Shown one piece after another: positions 14,003 to 22,558 of a DNA stretch of 45,077 nt (within the stretch, counting starts at the first letter, position 1; the number at the start of each line of letters is the position of its first letter). The DNA comes from Bryobacterales bacterium (GTDB lineage: Bacteria; Acidobacteriota; Terriglobia; Bryobacterales; UBA6623). Both the position numbers and the translations under genes were made by a program. The notes beneath the pieces are model-generated. The model saw only the letters and a list, made by a program, of their open reading frames with translations, was not told the origin of the DNA and did not search any database. Where the stretch lies: contig JAPOOG010000106.1 in the NCBI GenBank assembly GCA_026713545.1, positions 1-45,077 on the forward strand. The letters run 5' to 3'.

Positions 14003-15619
14003 ATGAAGAGCTACGTTCGGGGCCCGGACTGCGTGCTCATCGAGAAGACCATCGATCAGGTCTTTTGTGAAACGGCAGCGAGAGACCCCGGCCACGAAGC
14101 GCTGCTGTCGCGGCACCAGGACCTGCGGCTCAGCTACGGAGAACTGTCCGAAGAAGTGTCCCGCACGGCCGCCGGCCTGTGGGGGCTGGGCATCCGGCCG
14201 GGCGACCGCGTCGGGATGTGGGCTTATTCCTGCGCGGAGTGGGTGTACCTCCAACTGGCCACGGCCCGTATCGGGGCGGTATTGGTCAACGTCAACCCCA
14301 ACTACCGCGCGGACGACCTGCGCTACATCCTCGATCGGTCACGCATGAAGGCGATCTTCCTCCACGAAAAGGACAACCGCGTGGACTACCGGGACGTCCT
14401 CGATCAGGCTCGGGCCGGCGCGGAGTTGCCGCTCGCGCACGCGGTGCTTCTGGAAACGGGTTCGTGGGACGACATGATCGCCGCCGGCGAACGGCCCGCA
14501 CCGCCCGAACCGGACCCGAAGGACGTCGTCAACATTCAATACACTTCCGGGACCACGGGAAACCCCAAGGGGGTGATGCTCACTCACCGGAACCTGCTGA
14601 ACAACGCCTACCTCGTCGGAAGCTCGATGCATTGGAGCGCGGCGGATCGCCTGTGCCTCGCCGTGCCGATGTATCACTGCTTCGGGTGCGTGATGGGTTC
14701 GCTGGCGTGCATGGTTTTTGGCGCGACCCTGGTGATGCCCTCGGCGGTGTTCCATCCGGCGGCCGTCATCGAGACGATCGACCGGGAGCGCTGCACGACG
14801 ATCTACGGCGTGCCGACGATGTTCATCGCGGAGTTGGAGCATCCCCAGTTTCCCGAGCACGACATGAGTTCGCTGCGCACGGGCATCATGGCGGGCGCGC
14901 CGTGCCCGGTCGAGCTGATGAAGCGCATCGTGAGCGACATGCACTGCCCGGAGATGACCATCGCCTACGGGCAGACGGAGGCTTCGCCGGTGATCACGCA
15001 ATCATCGACGACCGACAGCCTGGCGGTGCGCGTCTCGACCGTCGGACGCGTGCTGCCCGAGACGGAGGTGAAGATCATCGACCGCGAGACCGGCGAAACG
15101 GTCGAGGCGGGCGCGCAGGGAGAACTCTGCACCCGCGGCTACCTCGTCATGAAGGGTTACGACCAGGACCCGGAAGGGACGGCCCGGGCCATCGATGCCG
15201 AAGGTTGGCTGCATACCGGCGACTTGGCGACGATGCGGGAAGACGGCTACTTCCGCATCACGGGCCGGCTCAAGGAGATGATCATCCGCGGCGGCGAGAA
15301 CATCTATCCGCGGGAAATCGAAGAGTTCCTGCACCGGCACCCCAAGGTCGCGGATGTGTACGTTGTCGGCCTGCCGGATGAGCGGCTCGGGGAACGGGTG
15401 CTGGCCTGGGTGCGCGTTCTTCCCGGCGAGACCGCCACGGAGGAAGAAATCCGCGATTATTGCCGCGGCCGCATCGCCCACTTCAAGATCCCGGAATACA
15501 TCCGGTTCGTCGACGAGTTCCCGATGACCGTGACGGGAAAGGTGCAGAAGTTCATCATCCGCGAGAGAGAGATCGAGATGCGGAAGTTGGCCGGCGTGGC
15601 GCAGGCGGAGACGGCGTAG
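14003..15619 (+). CDS. AMP-dependent acyl-CoA synthetase (FadD-like)
   Basis: ANL-superfamily ligase of 538 aa that activates a carboxylic acid with ATP and CoA in the cytosol. The P-loop is YTSGTTGNPKG (180-190). Later motifs are YGQTEASP, GWLHTGDLATMREDGYFRITGR and the hinge/A8 loop LKEMIIRGGENIYP. The C-terminal catalytic Lys lies in VTGKVQK (about 513). The fatty-acyl (medium/long chain) subfamily is the best fit, but substrate cannot be read from sequence. The ATG at 14003 follows a -10 box by 9 nt; an earlier in-frame start at 13979 would overlap that box. Confidence 0.9.
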   Translation: MKSYVRGPDCVLIEKTIDQVFCETAARDPGHEALLSRHQDLRLSYGELSEEVSRTAAGLWGLGIRPGDRVGMWAYSCAEWVYLQLATARIGAVLVNVNPNYRADDLRYILDRSRMKAIFLHEKDNRVDYRDVLDQARAGAELPLAHAVLLETGSWDDMIAAGERPAPPEPDPKDVVNIQYTSGTTGNPKGVMLTHRNLLNNAYLVGSSMHWSAADRLCLAVPMYHCFGCVMGSLACMVFGATLVMPSAVFHPAAVIETIDRERCTTIYGVPTMFIAELEHPQFPEHDMSSLRTGIMAGAPCPVELMKRIVSDMHCPEMTIAYGQTEASPVITQSSTTDSLAVRVSTVGRVLPETEVKIIDRETGETVEAGAQGELCTRGYLVMKGYDQDPEGTARAIDAEGWLHTGDLATMREDGYFRITGRLKEMIIRGGENIYPREIEEFLHRHPKVADVYVVGLPDERLGERVLAWVRVLPGETATEEEIRDYCRGRIAHFKIPEYIRFVDEFPMTVTGKVQKFIIREREIEMRKLAGVAQAETA

Positions 15620-15665
15620 GACCGATCCTGCACAAGCCGGTCGGGTCGCGCGGCGCCCACTTGCC

Positions 15666-15671
15666 TATAAT
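15666..15671 (+). promoter_or_regulatory. -10 hexamer TATAAT
   Basis: TTGCC-TATAAT-GCGG lies 39 nt before the start at 15711. A consensus -35 is not visible. Confidence 0.45.
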
Positions 15672-15710
15672 GCGGACAATTGGTGAGCAGCGGCACGGAG
15701 ATTGGTGATC

Positions 15711-16601
15711 ATGAAACGACGAGCGCTCCTGAAAATGGTACCCGCGGCGGCTTGCGGAGGCTTCGGGCCGGCAGCGGACGGAGCCGCGCCGAAGTCGATG
15801 GGAGGCCCGGCGCGCATCAAGTCGGCGCTGTGCGCCTACTCGTACCGCAGGGAGCTGGCGTCCGGCGCGATGAGCTATGCAGACCTTGTCGACGTGGCCG
15901 TCGAGAACGATATCGACGGGCTCGACCTCACGGTCTATTGGCTCCCGAAAACCGGCCTTGACGAATACCTGGTTTCACTGCGGCGCAAGGCTTACGTTTC
16001 CGCGGTCGAGATCCCGGCGATCGCGATCCGCTCCGACCTGTGCAAAGGCGACGCGCGGCAGCAGGAGGTCGAGGTCGCCTGGCTCAGCTATTGGGTCGAT
16101 GTTGCGAACAAGCTTGGCGCGAGCCATATCCGGGTGTTCGGCGGCAGAGTTCCCCAAGGGGCAACGGAAGATCAGGCCGCGGGCTGGGTCGTCGAGTGCC
16201 TCAAACGCGCCGCCGAGTACGCCGGCAAGAAGGGCGTCATCCTCGGTCTTGAGAATCACGGCGGCATCACCCTCTATGCCGAGCGCGTAGTGCAGATGGT
16301 CAAGGCGGTCGACAATCCCTGGGTGGGGATCAATCTCGACACCGGCAACTTCAAGCGCGATCCCTATCGCGAGATCGAGATGTGCGTGCCCTACGCCGTG
16401 AACTCGCAGTTCAAGACGTCGATCCGGTTCGAAGACGGCCGGCGCGAGCCGTGCGACTGGGAACGCGTCATGAAGATGTTCGCCGCAAGCCGCTACAAAG
16501 GCTACATCTCGCTGGAGTACTCCGCGGAGGAACCGGTGGAGACGGCCGTGCCGAAGTACCTCGGGCAACTCCGGGATTTAAGCCGAAAGTATTCGGCCTG
16601 A
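15711..16601 (+). CDS. exported sugar phosphate isomerase/epimerase-like TIM-barrel protein
   Basis: The 296-aa protein of the xylose-isomerase-like TIM barrel family (AP endonuclease 2 fold). Key segments are DLVDVAVENDIDGLDLTVYW, VFGGRVPQG, LGLENHGGITLYAERVVQMV, INLDTGNF and YISLEYS. The E in LGLENH, D in NLDTGNF and late E are the usual metal ligands. The N terminus MKRRALLKMVPAAACGG looks like a short Tat-type signal, so it may act outside the cytoplasm, as is common for such proteins in Acidobacteria and Planctomycetes. The ATG at 15711 starts that signal; a GTG at 15702 is an alternative. Confidence 0.85.
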   Translation: MKRRALLKMVPAAACGGFGPAADGAAPKSMGGPARIKSALCAYSYRRELASGAMSYADLVDVAVENDIDGLDLTVYWLPKTGLDEYLVSLRRKAYVSAVEIPAIAIRSDLCKGDARQQEVEVAWLSYWVDVANKLGASHIRVFGGRVPQGATEDQAAGWVVECLKRAAEYAGKKGVILGLENHGGITLYAERVVQMVKAVDNPWVGINLDTGNFKRDPYREIEMCVPYAVNSQFKTSIRFEDGRREPCDWERVMKMFAASRYKGYISLEYSAEEPVETAVPKYLGQLRDLSRKYSA

Positions 16602-16631
16602 AACCGCTTTTTTCCGCAACGGTCAAGCTAA

Positions 16632-16811
16632 CCTGCATGTCTCACCACCCGACGGCCGCAGCACGCGATACGACCGCCATGACTTCGTTGCGCTTGCTTG
16701 CCGTGCTCAACGTACTATTCAAGTACGCCTGCGCGCGCCAAGCGGCTCGCGCCTCGTCCTGATGTCCCTCTCACGCACTTCGTCTCGCCACGTGGTGAGA
16801 CATGCAGGCTA
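16632..16811. repeat. interspersed element with 17-bp inverted ends
   Basis: CCTGCATGTCTCACCAC (16632-16648) is repeated as its exact complement at 16792-16808, enclosing 143 bp. Inside is a perfect CGTACT-ATTCA-AGTACG hairpin (16711-16727), and, on the minus strand, the GC-rich module found at 3655-3750 and 7675-7770. End fragments recur near 22502-22524 and 28217-28234. It carries no gene and lies between the epimerase-like and TVP38 genes. It could be a non-autonomous mobile unit or REP-like repeat. Confidence 0.75.
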
Positions 16812-16842
16812 AAATACAGGATCGCCGCGACACGGAACCGTC

Positions 16843-17496
16843 TTGCGCAACAACGTCGTTCTCGCCGTCATCGTCTCGGCGCTGTTCGTCTGTTTTGTCT
16901 TCGCCAGTTGGGAGCTGGGGCTGATCGGGCGCCTCAGCGACTACGACCAACTGGTCATGACGATGCGCGGCGAGGGTTCGTGGGGACCGCTGGTCTGCAT
17001 CGGAATTCAGTTCGTACAGGTTGTCATCTTCGCCATACCCGGCGAAATCACGCAGATCGCGGCCGGCTATGTTTTCGGAGCCTGGAAGGGCTTTCTGTAC
17101 GCGGTCGTGGGGATCATGCTGGGGTCGGCATGCAACTACTCGTTCGCGCGGCTGGTCGGACGCCCGGTGATGGAAAAGGTGTTGGGACAAAGACGGCTGG
17201 AGCGGATCGACAAGCTGTTCGGATCGAACAAGGGGAAATCCGCTCTGTTCGTCCTGTTCCTGCTCCCCGGTCTGCCCAAGGACGCGATGTCGTACGCCGC
17301 GGGGCTGACTCAACTGAAGGTGGGTGAGTTTGTCGTGATCTCCGGATTGGCGCGCATGCCGGCGCTGCTGTTCAGCACGCTGATGGGTTCGCAGCTTTAC
17401 GACCGTGACTACGGAGCGATGATCATGACCGCCGTCATCGGCGGCGCGGCGATTGGCGCGTTCTGCTGGTACCAGAAGAAGTTGATTCGGTCATGA
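16843..17496 (+). CDS. TVP38/TMEM64 (VTT/SNARE-associated) family membrane protein
   Basis: DedA-like VTT-domain protein of 217 aa with five or six hydrophobic segments. The domain hallmark FAIPGEITQIAAGYVFG (re-entrant loop) is followed by a second LLPGLPKDAMSYAAGL loop. Family members are linked to lipid transport and scrambling at the inner membrane. The start is a TTG at 16843 after a TAAAAT -10-like box at about 16810. The last codons overlap the GNAT gene (ATGA). It begins the operon-like run to 21043. Confidence 0.85.
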   Translation: MRNNVVLAVIVSALFVCFVFASWELGLIGRLSDYDQLVMTMRGEGSWGPLVCIGIQFVQVVIFAIPGEITQIAAGYVFGAWKGFLYAVVGIMLGSACNYSFARLVGRPVMEKVLGQRRLERIDKLFGSNKGKSALFVLFLLPGLPKDAMSYAAGLTQLKVGEFVVISGLARMPALLFSTLMGSQLYDRDYGAMIMTAVIGGAAIGAFCWYQKKLIRS

Positions 17497-18323
17497 TACG
17501 CCTGATGACTGCGCAAGACATACCGGCGGGAATGCGCCTGAAGGAAGCGGCCGGCTGGAACCAGACGCCGCGCGACTTGGCAAACCTGTTGGCGATCGAG
17601 CCGCAAGGCTGCTGGGTGTACGAGGCGGACGGCGTCGTGGCGGGCTCGACGACAGCCGTCCTTTACGGACAGGACCTGGCGTGGATCGGCATGGTGCTCG
17701 TGCTGCCCGAGTATCGTGGCCAAGGGATTGCACGGCGATTGATGCGACACGCGCTGCGATACCTCGACGAACGCGGCGTGCGGTGCGTGAAGCTCGATGC
17801 TACCGACATGGGCAAACCTCTTTACGAGCAGTTGGGCTTCGTCGACGAGGCCGTGATTGAACGCTGGGCGGGCATCTCCGATGCACACAATGCCGAAGAG
17901 CCGGGGACCGGAACGGAACGGCTTGTCGATATCGCGGCAATTGCGGAACCGGATCGAGCGGCGTTCGGCGCCGACAGGAGCCGCTTGTTACGGCGGCTGC
18001 TCGAAGCCTTTCCACACGACGCCGTACGCTTGCCGGGAGGGTACGTGATGGGCCGACCCGGCTCGAACGCGCATTTCATCGGCCCCTGCGCCGCGGAGCA
18101 CGCGGCTGACGCCCGACGGCTCATCGCGCACGTCCTGGAGCGGCACGCAGGTGCTCCTCTGTTCTGGGATCTGCTCCCGGACAATGAAGAGGCCGCGGCG
18201 CTGGCCCGTTCGTTCGGGTTCGGGCCCCGTCGCAAATTGTGGCGAATGTTGCGCACAAGTGCAGAATGCCCCTCCGGGAATGTGCAACAGGTTTTCGCGG
18301 CCGCGGGATTCGAATACGGTTAA
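17493..18323 (+). CDS. GNAT-family N-acetyltransferase with a second C-terminal domain
   Basis: The 276-aa protein has an N-terminal GNAT domain carrying acetyl-CoA motif A, VLPEYRGQGIARRLM (about residues 68-85), and motif B with LYEQLGF. A C-terminal half resembles the Acetyltransf_18-type domain (LPDNEEAAALARSFGF). Substrate unknown. It starts with a 4-bp overlap (ATGA) with the TVP38 gene, so coupled translation is likely, and it is followed by the MenC-type gene after 3 bp. Confidence 0.85.
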   Translation: MIRLMTAQDIPAGMRLKEAAGWNQTPRDLANLLAIEPQGCWVYEADGVVAGSTTAVLYGQDLAWIGMVLVLPEYRGQGIARRLMRHALRYLDERGVRCVKLDATDMGKPLYEQLGFVDEAVIERWAGISDAHNAEEPGTGTERLVDIAAIAEPDRAAFGADRSRLLRRLLEAFPHDAVRLPGGYVMGRPGSNAHFIGPCAAEHAADARRLIAHVLERHAGAPLFWDLLPDNEEAAALARSFGFGPRRKLWRMLRTSAECPSGNVQQVFAAAGFEYG

Positions 18324-18326
18324 AAC

Positions 18327-19433
18327 ATGCAGACAACAATCATTCTCAGACGGGTGTCCATTCCTTTCCGGGAACCCTTCCGCATCTCGAACGGCGTAGC
18401 CGCCGCCACCGACAGCGTCATCGTCGAGATTCGTCGGGGAGGACTCACGGGGTTCGGCGAGGCAGGGCCGTTGCCCGGAGGCGCTTACTCCGCGGAGACG
18501 GCGGTGTCGAGTTGGACACGGCTGAAGGAGAAACTCATTCCCCTGTGGCTGGAATCCAGCTTCGGTCATCCTGCGGAGGTGGGACCGGCGCTGGATGCCG
18601 TTCCCGGCGAGGCTTTCGCTCGCGCCGCCTTGGAGGGCGCATCGTGGGATCTCGCCGCTGCGGAGACGGGGCAGCCGTTGTGTCGGATGCTGGGCTCGCA
18701 GGCGAGGCCGGTCGAGTCCGGCGTGGCGATCGGTCTCTTCGACACGCTGGACGAGCTGTTGGCACGAGTCGAGACCTACCTCGCACAGGGGTATCGCCGA
18801 ACGAAGATCAAGATTCAGCCGGGATGGGATCTTGAGCCGGTCCGGGCGATTCGCGAGCGATTCGGGGCTATCCCGCTGATGGTTGACGCGAATACGGCAT
18901 ACACCCTGGCCGACTCCGATGTGTTCCGGGAACTAGACCGCTTCGATCTGATGATGTTCGAGCAGCCGCTGGCGGGACCGGCCCTCGAGGACCTGGCGGA
19001 ACTGCAGCGTCAGGTCAAGACGCCGGTTTGCGCCGACGAGTCGGCGGAAAGCATGGAGGCGCTGGAGACGATGATCGGACTGGGGTCGGCGAAGATCATC
19101 AACATCAAGATCCAGCGTGTCGGCGGCCTGACGAACGCTCTCCGCATGCACAACCGGGCGCGGCAAGCCGGACTGGGCACCTGGCTCGGCACAATGCCCG
19201 AATTGGGGGTTGCTTCGGCTCAGGGCTTGCATTTGGCCACGCTGACGGGCTTCAACTACCCCACGGATGTCGAAGCCTCCGAGCGCTGGTACGAAGACGA
19301 TCTTGTCGACCCGTTGATCACGCTCGGTGGCGACGGCCGCATCCACATACCCGAAGGCCCGGGCATGGGTTACCGCGTCGACCGCGCCAAGCTGGACCGC
19401 TACACGACCCGGAAAATGGAATTCTCCACGTGA
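18327..19433 (+). CDS. enolase-superfamily enzyme, MenC / N-acylamino-acid racemase type
   Basis: The 368-aa muconate-lactonizing subgroup barrel has catalytic Lys in KIKIQPGWD, metal ligands in VDANTAY, FEQPL and ADES, and the second Lys in INIKIQRVGG. KxKxxPGWD is typical of type 2 o-succinylbenzoate synthase (menaquinone pathway) and of the promiscuous N-succinylamino-acid racemases, and sequence alone does not separate these. No other menaquinone gene is nearby. The next gene starts inside its stop (GTGA overlap). Confidence 0.85.
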   Translation: MQTTIILRRVSIPFREPFRISNGVAAATDSVIVEIRRGGLTGFGEAGPLPGGAYSAETAVSSWTRLKEKLIPLWLESSFGHPAEVGPALDAVPGEAFARAALEGASWDLAAAETGQPLCRMLGSQARPVESGVAIGLFDTLDELLARVETYLAQGYRRTKIKIQPGWDLEPVRAIRERFGAIPLMVDANTAYTLADSDVFRELDRFDLMMFEQPLAGPALEDLAELQRQVKTPVCADESAESMEALETMIGLGSAKIINIKIQRVGGLTNALRMHNRARQAGLGTWLGTMPELGVASAQGLHLATLTGFNYPTDVEASERWYEDDLVDPLITLGGDGRIHIPEGPGMGYRVDRAKLDRYTTRKMEFST

Positions 19434-20281
19434 TTGTCCAACGGCAGCGCTACGATTGGCGGATTCGGGACCGCAGCTTCACGTTAGGCTCGCGAACCCT
19501 CATCATGGGCGTAGTCAGCCTGGAGAACGAGGGCGAAGGAAAGCGCATCGAGCCCGGACTGGTGCTTGACAAAGCCCGCGAACTCGAACGCCAGGGCGCA
19601 GACCTGATCGAGTTGCATGCCGGTCCGATCTACATCGGCTCACGGCCTCTGAGCTCCGATGAGGAACTCCGGAAGCTCGTGCCGGTCTTGCGGAAGCTGC
19701 GGCACAACCTTGACACACCGGTTTCCATCAATACCTACAACGCCGCTACGGCCGAGCGGGCCGTTGAGCTCGGCGTGCAGATCATCAATGATGTCAGCGG
19801 CCTGGCATTCGACGCCAAGCTGGCAGGAGTGATCAATCAATCCGACGTGGGGCTGATTCTGACCCATCTGCGCGGCACGCCCGACACCTGGAAACGGTTG
19901 CCGGCCTTGCCGGATCTGGTGGCGACGATCGGTCGCGACCTGGTATCGAGCCTGGCGCGAGCGCGGCGGGCCGGCATCGACAGGCGGCGCATCGTCATCG
20001 ATCCCGGCCTGGAGCTCGGCAAACGGGGTCTTGAAAACTATCGCGTCCTGACGCAATTGGATCGTCTGGGGCAGCTTCAGCAGCCCATACTGGTGAGTCC
20101 TTCCCGTAAACGGTTCATGACCGAAACCGTGCGCGCCAGCGATGCGGAATGGACCCTGGCCGCGGCGGCTCTGTCGACGATCGCAATCTACGGTGGGGCG
20201 CACATCGTCCGCGTGCACGAGGTGGAAGCGGTCGCACAGGCGACCAAAGCGGCGGATCGAGTTTTCGAGCTGGAGAACTGA
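19430..20281 (+). CDS. dihydropteroate-synthase-like TIM barrel, divergent active site
   Basis: The 283-aa pterin-binding-family protein keeps the shape of FolP: IINDVSGL, VIDPGLELGK, a SRKRFM loop with the catalytic Lys, and RVHEVEAV at the end. Several usual folate residues are replaced: the NVTPDSF loop reads SLENEGEGKR, GGESTRPG reads HAGPIYIGS, and SIDTYK reads SINTYN. This suggests altered chemistry or substrate, or a paralogue of true FolP. The start is a GTG overlapping the MenC-type stop codon (GTGA); longer readings run out of frame through menC. Function in the operon is unknown. Confidence 0.8.
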   Translation: MIVQRQRYDWRIRDRSFTLGSRTLIMGVVSLENEGEGKRIEPGLVLDKARELERQGADLIELHAGPIYIGSRPLSSDEELRKLVPVLRKLRHNLDTPVSINTYNAATAERAVELGVQIINDVSGLAFDAKLAGVINQSDVGLILTHLRGTPDTWKRLPALPDLVATIGRDLVSSLARARRAGIDRRRIVIDPGLELGKRGLENYRVLTQLDRLGQLQQPILVSPSRKRFMTETVRASDAEWTLAAAALSTIAIYGGAHIVRVHEVEAVAQATKAADRVFELEN

Positions 20282-20317
20282 AAGGAACAAGTCAACATAA
20301 CCATCTCGTCCTTGAAC

Positions 20318-21043
20318 ATGATGAAGACCCATCGCATCCCCACGATCTGCCTGACCGCACTGCTTGCCGCTGTTGCTTCAGCACTACTTGTTCCGGGGCG
20401 TCCGGCCGCAGCCAGCGGCGAAGAAGGTCCGCCTGCTCCACGCAGCGAATACAAGGGGCGCCGCATCGCTCAGACCATGAGCTTCCACGGCGCCCCCTGG
20501 CTCATCCGCCCGGAGCGAGACCGCGAAGAGAACACCAAGCTGCTCATCGAGGCGCTGCAAGTGAAAGAAGGACAAACGATCGCGGACATCGGCTGCGGCA
20601 ACGGCTTCTACTCGTTGCCGCTCGCCGAACTTATCGGCCCCACCGGACGAGTTCTGGCCGTCGACATCCAACCCGAGATGCTTGCACTGCTTGATGAGCG
20701 GGCATCCGAAGCGGGCATTGAAAACATCGAGCCGATTCTCGGCGCTCCGGCTGATCCCAAGCTGCCGGCGGGAGCGGTCGATGTTGTCCTCCTGGTCGAC
20801 GTCTATCACGAGTTCTCCTACCCCAAGCGAATGCTGGCGGCCATGCGAGCAAGCCTCAAGCCCACAGGGCGGATCGCCCTGGCCGAGTACCGCATGGAGG
20901 ATCCCTCCGTGCCCATCAAACTGCTGCACAAGATGAGCAAGAAGCAGATTCTCAAGGAGTACCGTGCGAACGGGTTCACACTCGTTCACGAGTTCGATGA
21001 ACTTCCCTGGCAGCACCTGATGTTCTTCGGCCGAGCGGACTGA
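20318..21043 (+). CDS. class I SAM methyltransferase with a predicted signal peptide
   Basis: The 241-aa protein has a Rossmann methyltransferase core: motif I ADIGCGNGFYSLPLAE, AVDIQPEML, LVDVYHEF and a C-terminal FFGRAD. Before it lies a hydrophobic leader (about residues 8-32) ending in AAASGEEG, which reads as a Sec signal peptide or membrane anchor. An exported SAM enzyme is unusual because SAM is cytoplasmic. The ATG at 20318 or 20321 is likely; a TTG at 20312 is in frame. It follows the DHPS-like gene by 36 bp. Substrate unknown. Confidence 0.8.
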   Translation: MMKTHRIPTICLTALLAAVASALLVPGRPAAASGEEGPPAPRSEYKGRRIAQTMSFHGAPWLIRPERDREENTKLLIEALQVKEGQTIADIGCGNGFYSLPLAELIGPTGRVLAVDIQPEMLALLDERASEAGIENIEPILGAPADPKLPAGAVDVVLLVDVYHEFSYPKRMLAAMRASLKPTGRIALAEYRMEDPSVPIKLLHKMSKKQILKEYRANGFTLVHEFDELPWQHLMFFGRAD

Positions 21044-21145
21044 GCGCGAGCAGAGAGAAGCTTACGTCGAGCACATCGAGGCGCGTCTCGGCACAATACA
21101 GGCTGACCGTCACCCAAGCACAGCCCGATAGGGGAAAGGGGCAAC

Positions 21146-21598
21146 ATGGCAACGACAATACCGCAGAACTTCGATAACCACGCAATGATCCCGAAGGGAT
21201 TGATCAAGGTGACCCTCTCGACCTTGGTTGGCATCATTTGTGCCGTCACGGGACTCTTCATGGTGAAGTCCACCGCGGGCATCTACCTCATTGGAGCCGG
21301 GACCGTGCTGGTCGGCGGCAGCGCGATCTTCGGTCTGGTATTGGCCCGCATCTATTCCACGAAGCTGCAAGACCGCATCATCCGTCTGGAGATGCGTATT
21401 CGATTGGAGAAGATTCTACCGGCGGACTTGCAAGCGGCGATTCCGACGCTGACAATCCCACAACTGATCGGGCTGCGTTTCGCTTCCGACGCCGAGATGC
21501 CGGATCTGGCACGCAGGGTCGTCACCGAGAATATCGAAGACCGAACCGCTATCAAGAAGATGGTGAAGGATTGGCAGGGCGACTATGACCGCGTTTAG
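21146..21598 (+). CDS. DUF6526-like membrane protein
   Basis: The 150-aa protein has two hydrophobic segments (about 20-42 and 46-68), a charged helical linker (TKLQDRIIRLEMRIRLEK) and a soluble tail. The start QNFDNHAMIP fits DUF6526, a small two-helix family of unknown role. The ATG has GGGGAAAGGGGCAAC before it, a strong Shine-Dalgarno sequence. It ends 8 bp from the convergent HpcH/HpaI-type gene with no clear terminator between. Confidence 0.7.
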   Translation: MATTIPQNFDNHAMIPKGLIKVTLSTLVGIICAVTGLFMVKSTAGIYLIGAGTVLVGGSAIFGLVLARIYSTKLQDRIIRLEMRIRLEKILPADLQAAIPTLTIPQLIGLRFASDAEMPDLARRVVTENIEDRTAIKKMVKDWQGDYDRV

Positions 21599-21606
21599 CT
21601 GGAGCG

Positions 21607-22407
21607 TCAGCGCAGCATCTGTTCGGCGCCCGCTCTCATGAACAGAAAGTCGCTGCCGAGCGTCATGAACTTTGCGCCCTTGGCATGCCATTCTCGCACT
21701 TCCTCGATCGACCCCGATGTCATACCGAAGGGCATGCCGTGCACTTTCGCAGCTTCCAGGATGCGGTCACACGAGGCAAGAACTTCCGGTGTACGGGCGA
21801 AGGTCGTGTACGAATCCGCTCCGCCTGCGGCTGAGCTTGACGGGCCGGTGATCGACTGACCGGGTTCCAACATCGAGAACGCAAGGTCGTTCGGACCGAT
21901 GAACACGGCATCCACTCCAGGGACGGTGAGCATTTCGTCGATCTGCTCGACGCCGGTATAGCTCTCAACTTGGATGATCAGGGTCGCCCTGCGATCGGCA
22001 TCGGCCATGTACTCCTTCGCCGCAAAGCCATAGCGGGCAGCCCGAAACGGACCGAAGCTACGCCTGCCCTTCGGTGGAAACTTGGCGGCGTCAACGGCCC
22101 GGCGGGCCTCGGCGACGGTGTTCACCATCGGCACGAGAACCGCGTCGACGCCCTGATCGAAGAGCCAGTTGATGTTGTGATAATCGTTCTGCGCGGCGCG
22201 GACAACGGGCGTCACCGGAGAGTCGGCGAAGGCGCCCAGCAGCGACGGAAAGTTCGACTGGGTAATCTCGGAATGCTGCAAGTCAAGGATCAGAAAATCC
22301 AGTCCCAGTTGGGTCATCACCTCGGCAGAGGCATAGCTGGAAAACGAGCACCAGCCGCCGATCAGGTCAGACTCGTTCCGAAGACGTTCAACAAAGGGTT
22401 CTCGCAT
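21607..22407 (-). CDS. HpcH/HpaI-type aldolase
   Basis: Class II, divalent-metal-dependent 2-keto-3-deoxy-acid aldolase (266 aa), as for 2-keto-3-deoxy-rhamnonate or 4-hydroxy-2-ketoheptanedioate. Motifs are ILDLQHSEITQ (catalytic His/acid region), VVRAAQND (Arg), IIQVESYTGVEQIDEML with metal-binding Glu, and IGPNDLAFS with metal-binding Asp. It acts in the cytoplasm, cleaving a C-C bond to pyruvate and an aldehyde. The ATG at 22405-22407 follows a TACAAT -10 by 7 nt, so the mRNA is probably leaderless. Confidence 0.87.
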   Translation of the reverse strand: MREPFVERLRNESDLIGGWCSFSSYASAEVMTQLGLDFLILDLQHSEITQSNFPSLLGAFADSPVTPVVRAAQNDYHNINWLFDQGVDAVLVPMVNTVAEARRAVDAAKFPPKGRRSFGPFRAARYGFAAKEYMADADRRATLIIQVESYTGVEQIDEMLTVPGVDAVFIGPNDLAFSMLEPGQSITGPSSSAAGGADSYTTFARTPEVLASCDRILEAAKVHGMPFGMTSGSIEEVREWHAKGAKFMTLGSDFLFMRAGAEQMLR

Positions 22408-22414
22408 AGCGCCT

Positions 22415-22420
22415 ATTGTA
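22415..22420 (-). promoter_or_regulatory. -10 hexamer TACAAT of the HpcH-type gene
   Basis: TACAAT on the minus strand, 7 nt from the ATG. Transcription would start at or next to the A of the start codon. Confidence 0.45.
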
Positions 22421-22501
22421 AAGTGATCAGGGAACAGACGCTGCCGGCAAGTCTGTTGCTCCCGGCCGTCGTTCTGGATGAGGGCCAGCGTGAATATCTC
22501 C

Positions 22502-22524
22502 CACGTGGGATAACATGCAGGCTC
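22502..22524 (+). repeat. end fragment of the 16632-16811 element
   Basis: CCACGTGGGATAACATGCAGG resembles the right end of the long element (CCACGTGGTGAGACATGCAGG at 16789-16808), differing mainly in the middle. It lies just before the DUF1549/DUF1553 gene. Confidence 0.45.
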
Positions 22525-22558
22525 GAATTTGGGGACGAATTCCAGTAATCTAGTCCAT

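Noticed and set aside
22408..22558. Divergent intergenic region as a riboswitch
   Set aside because: Only about 150 bp, with no recognisable aptamer; the neighbours do not suggest one.
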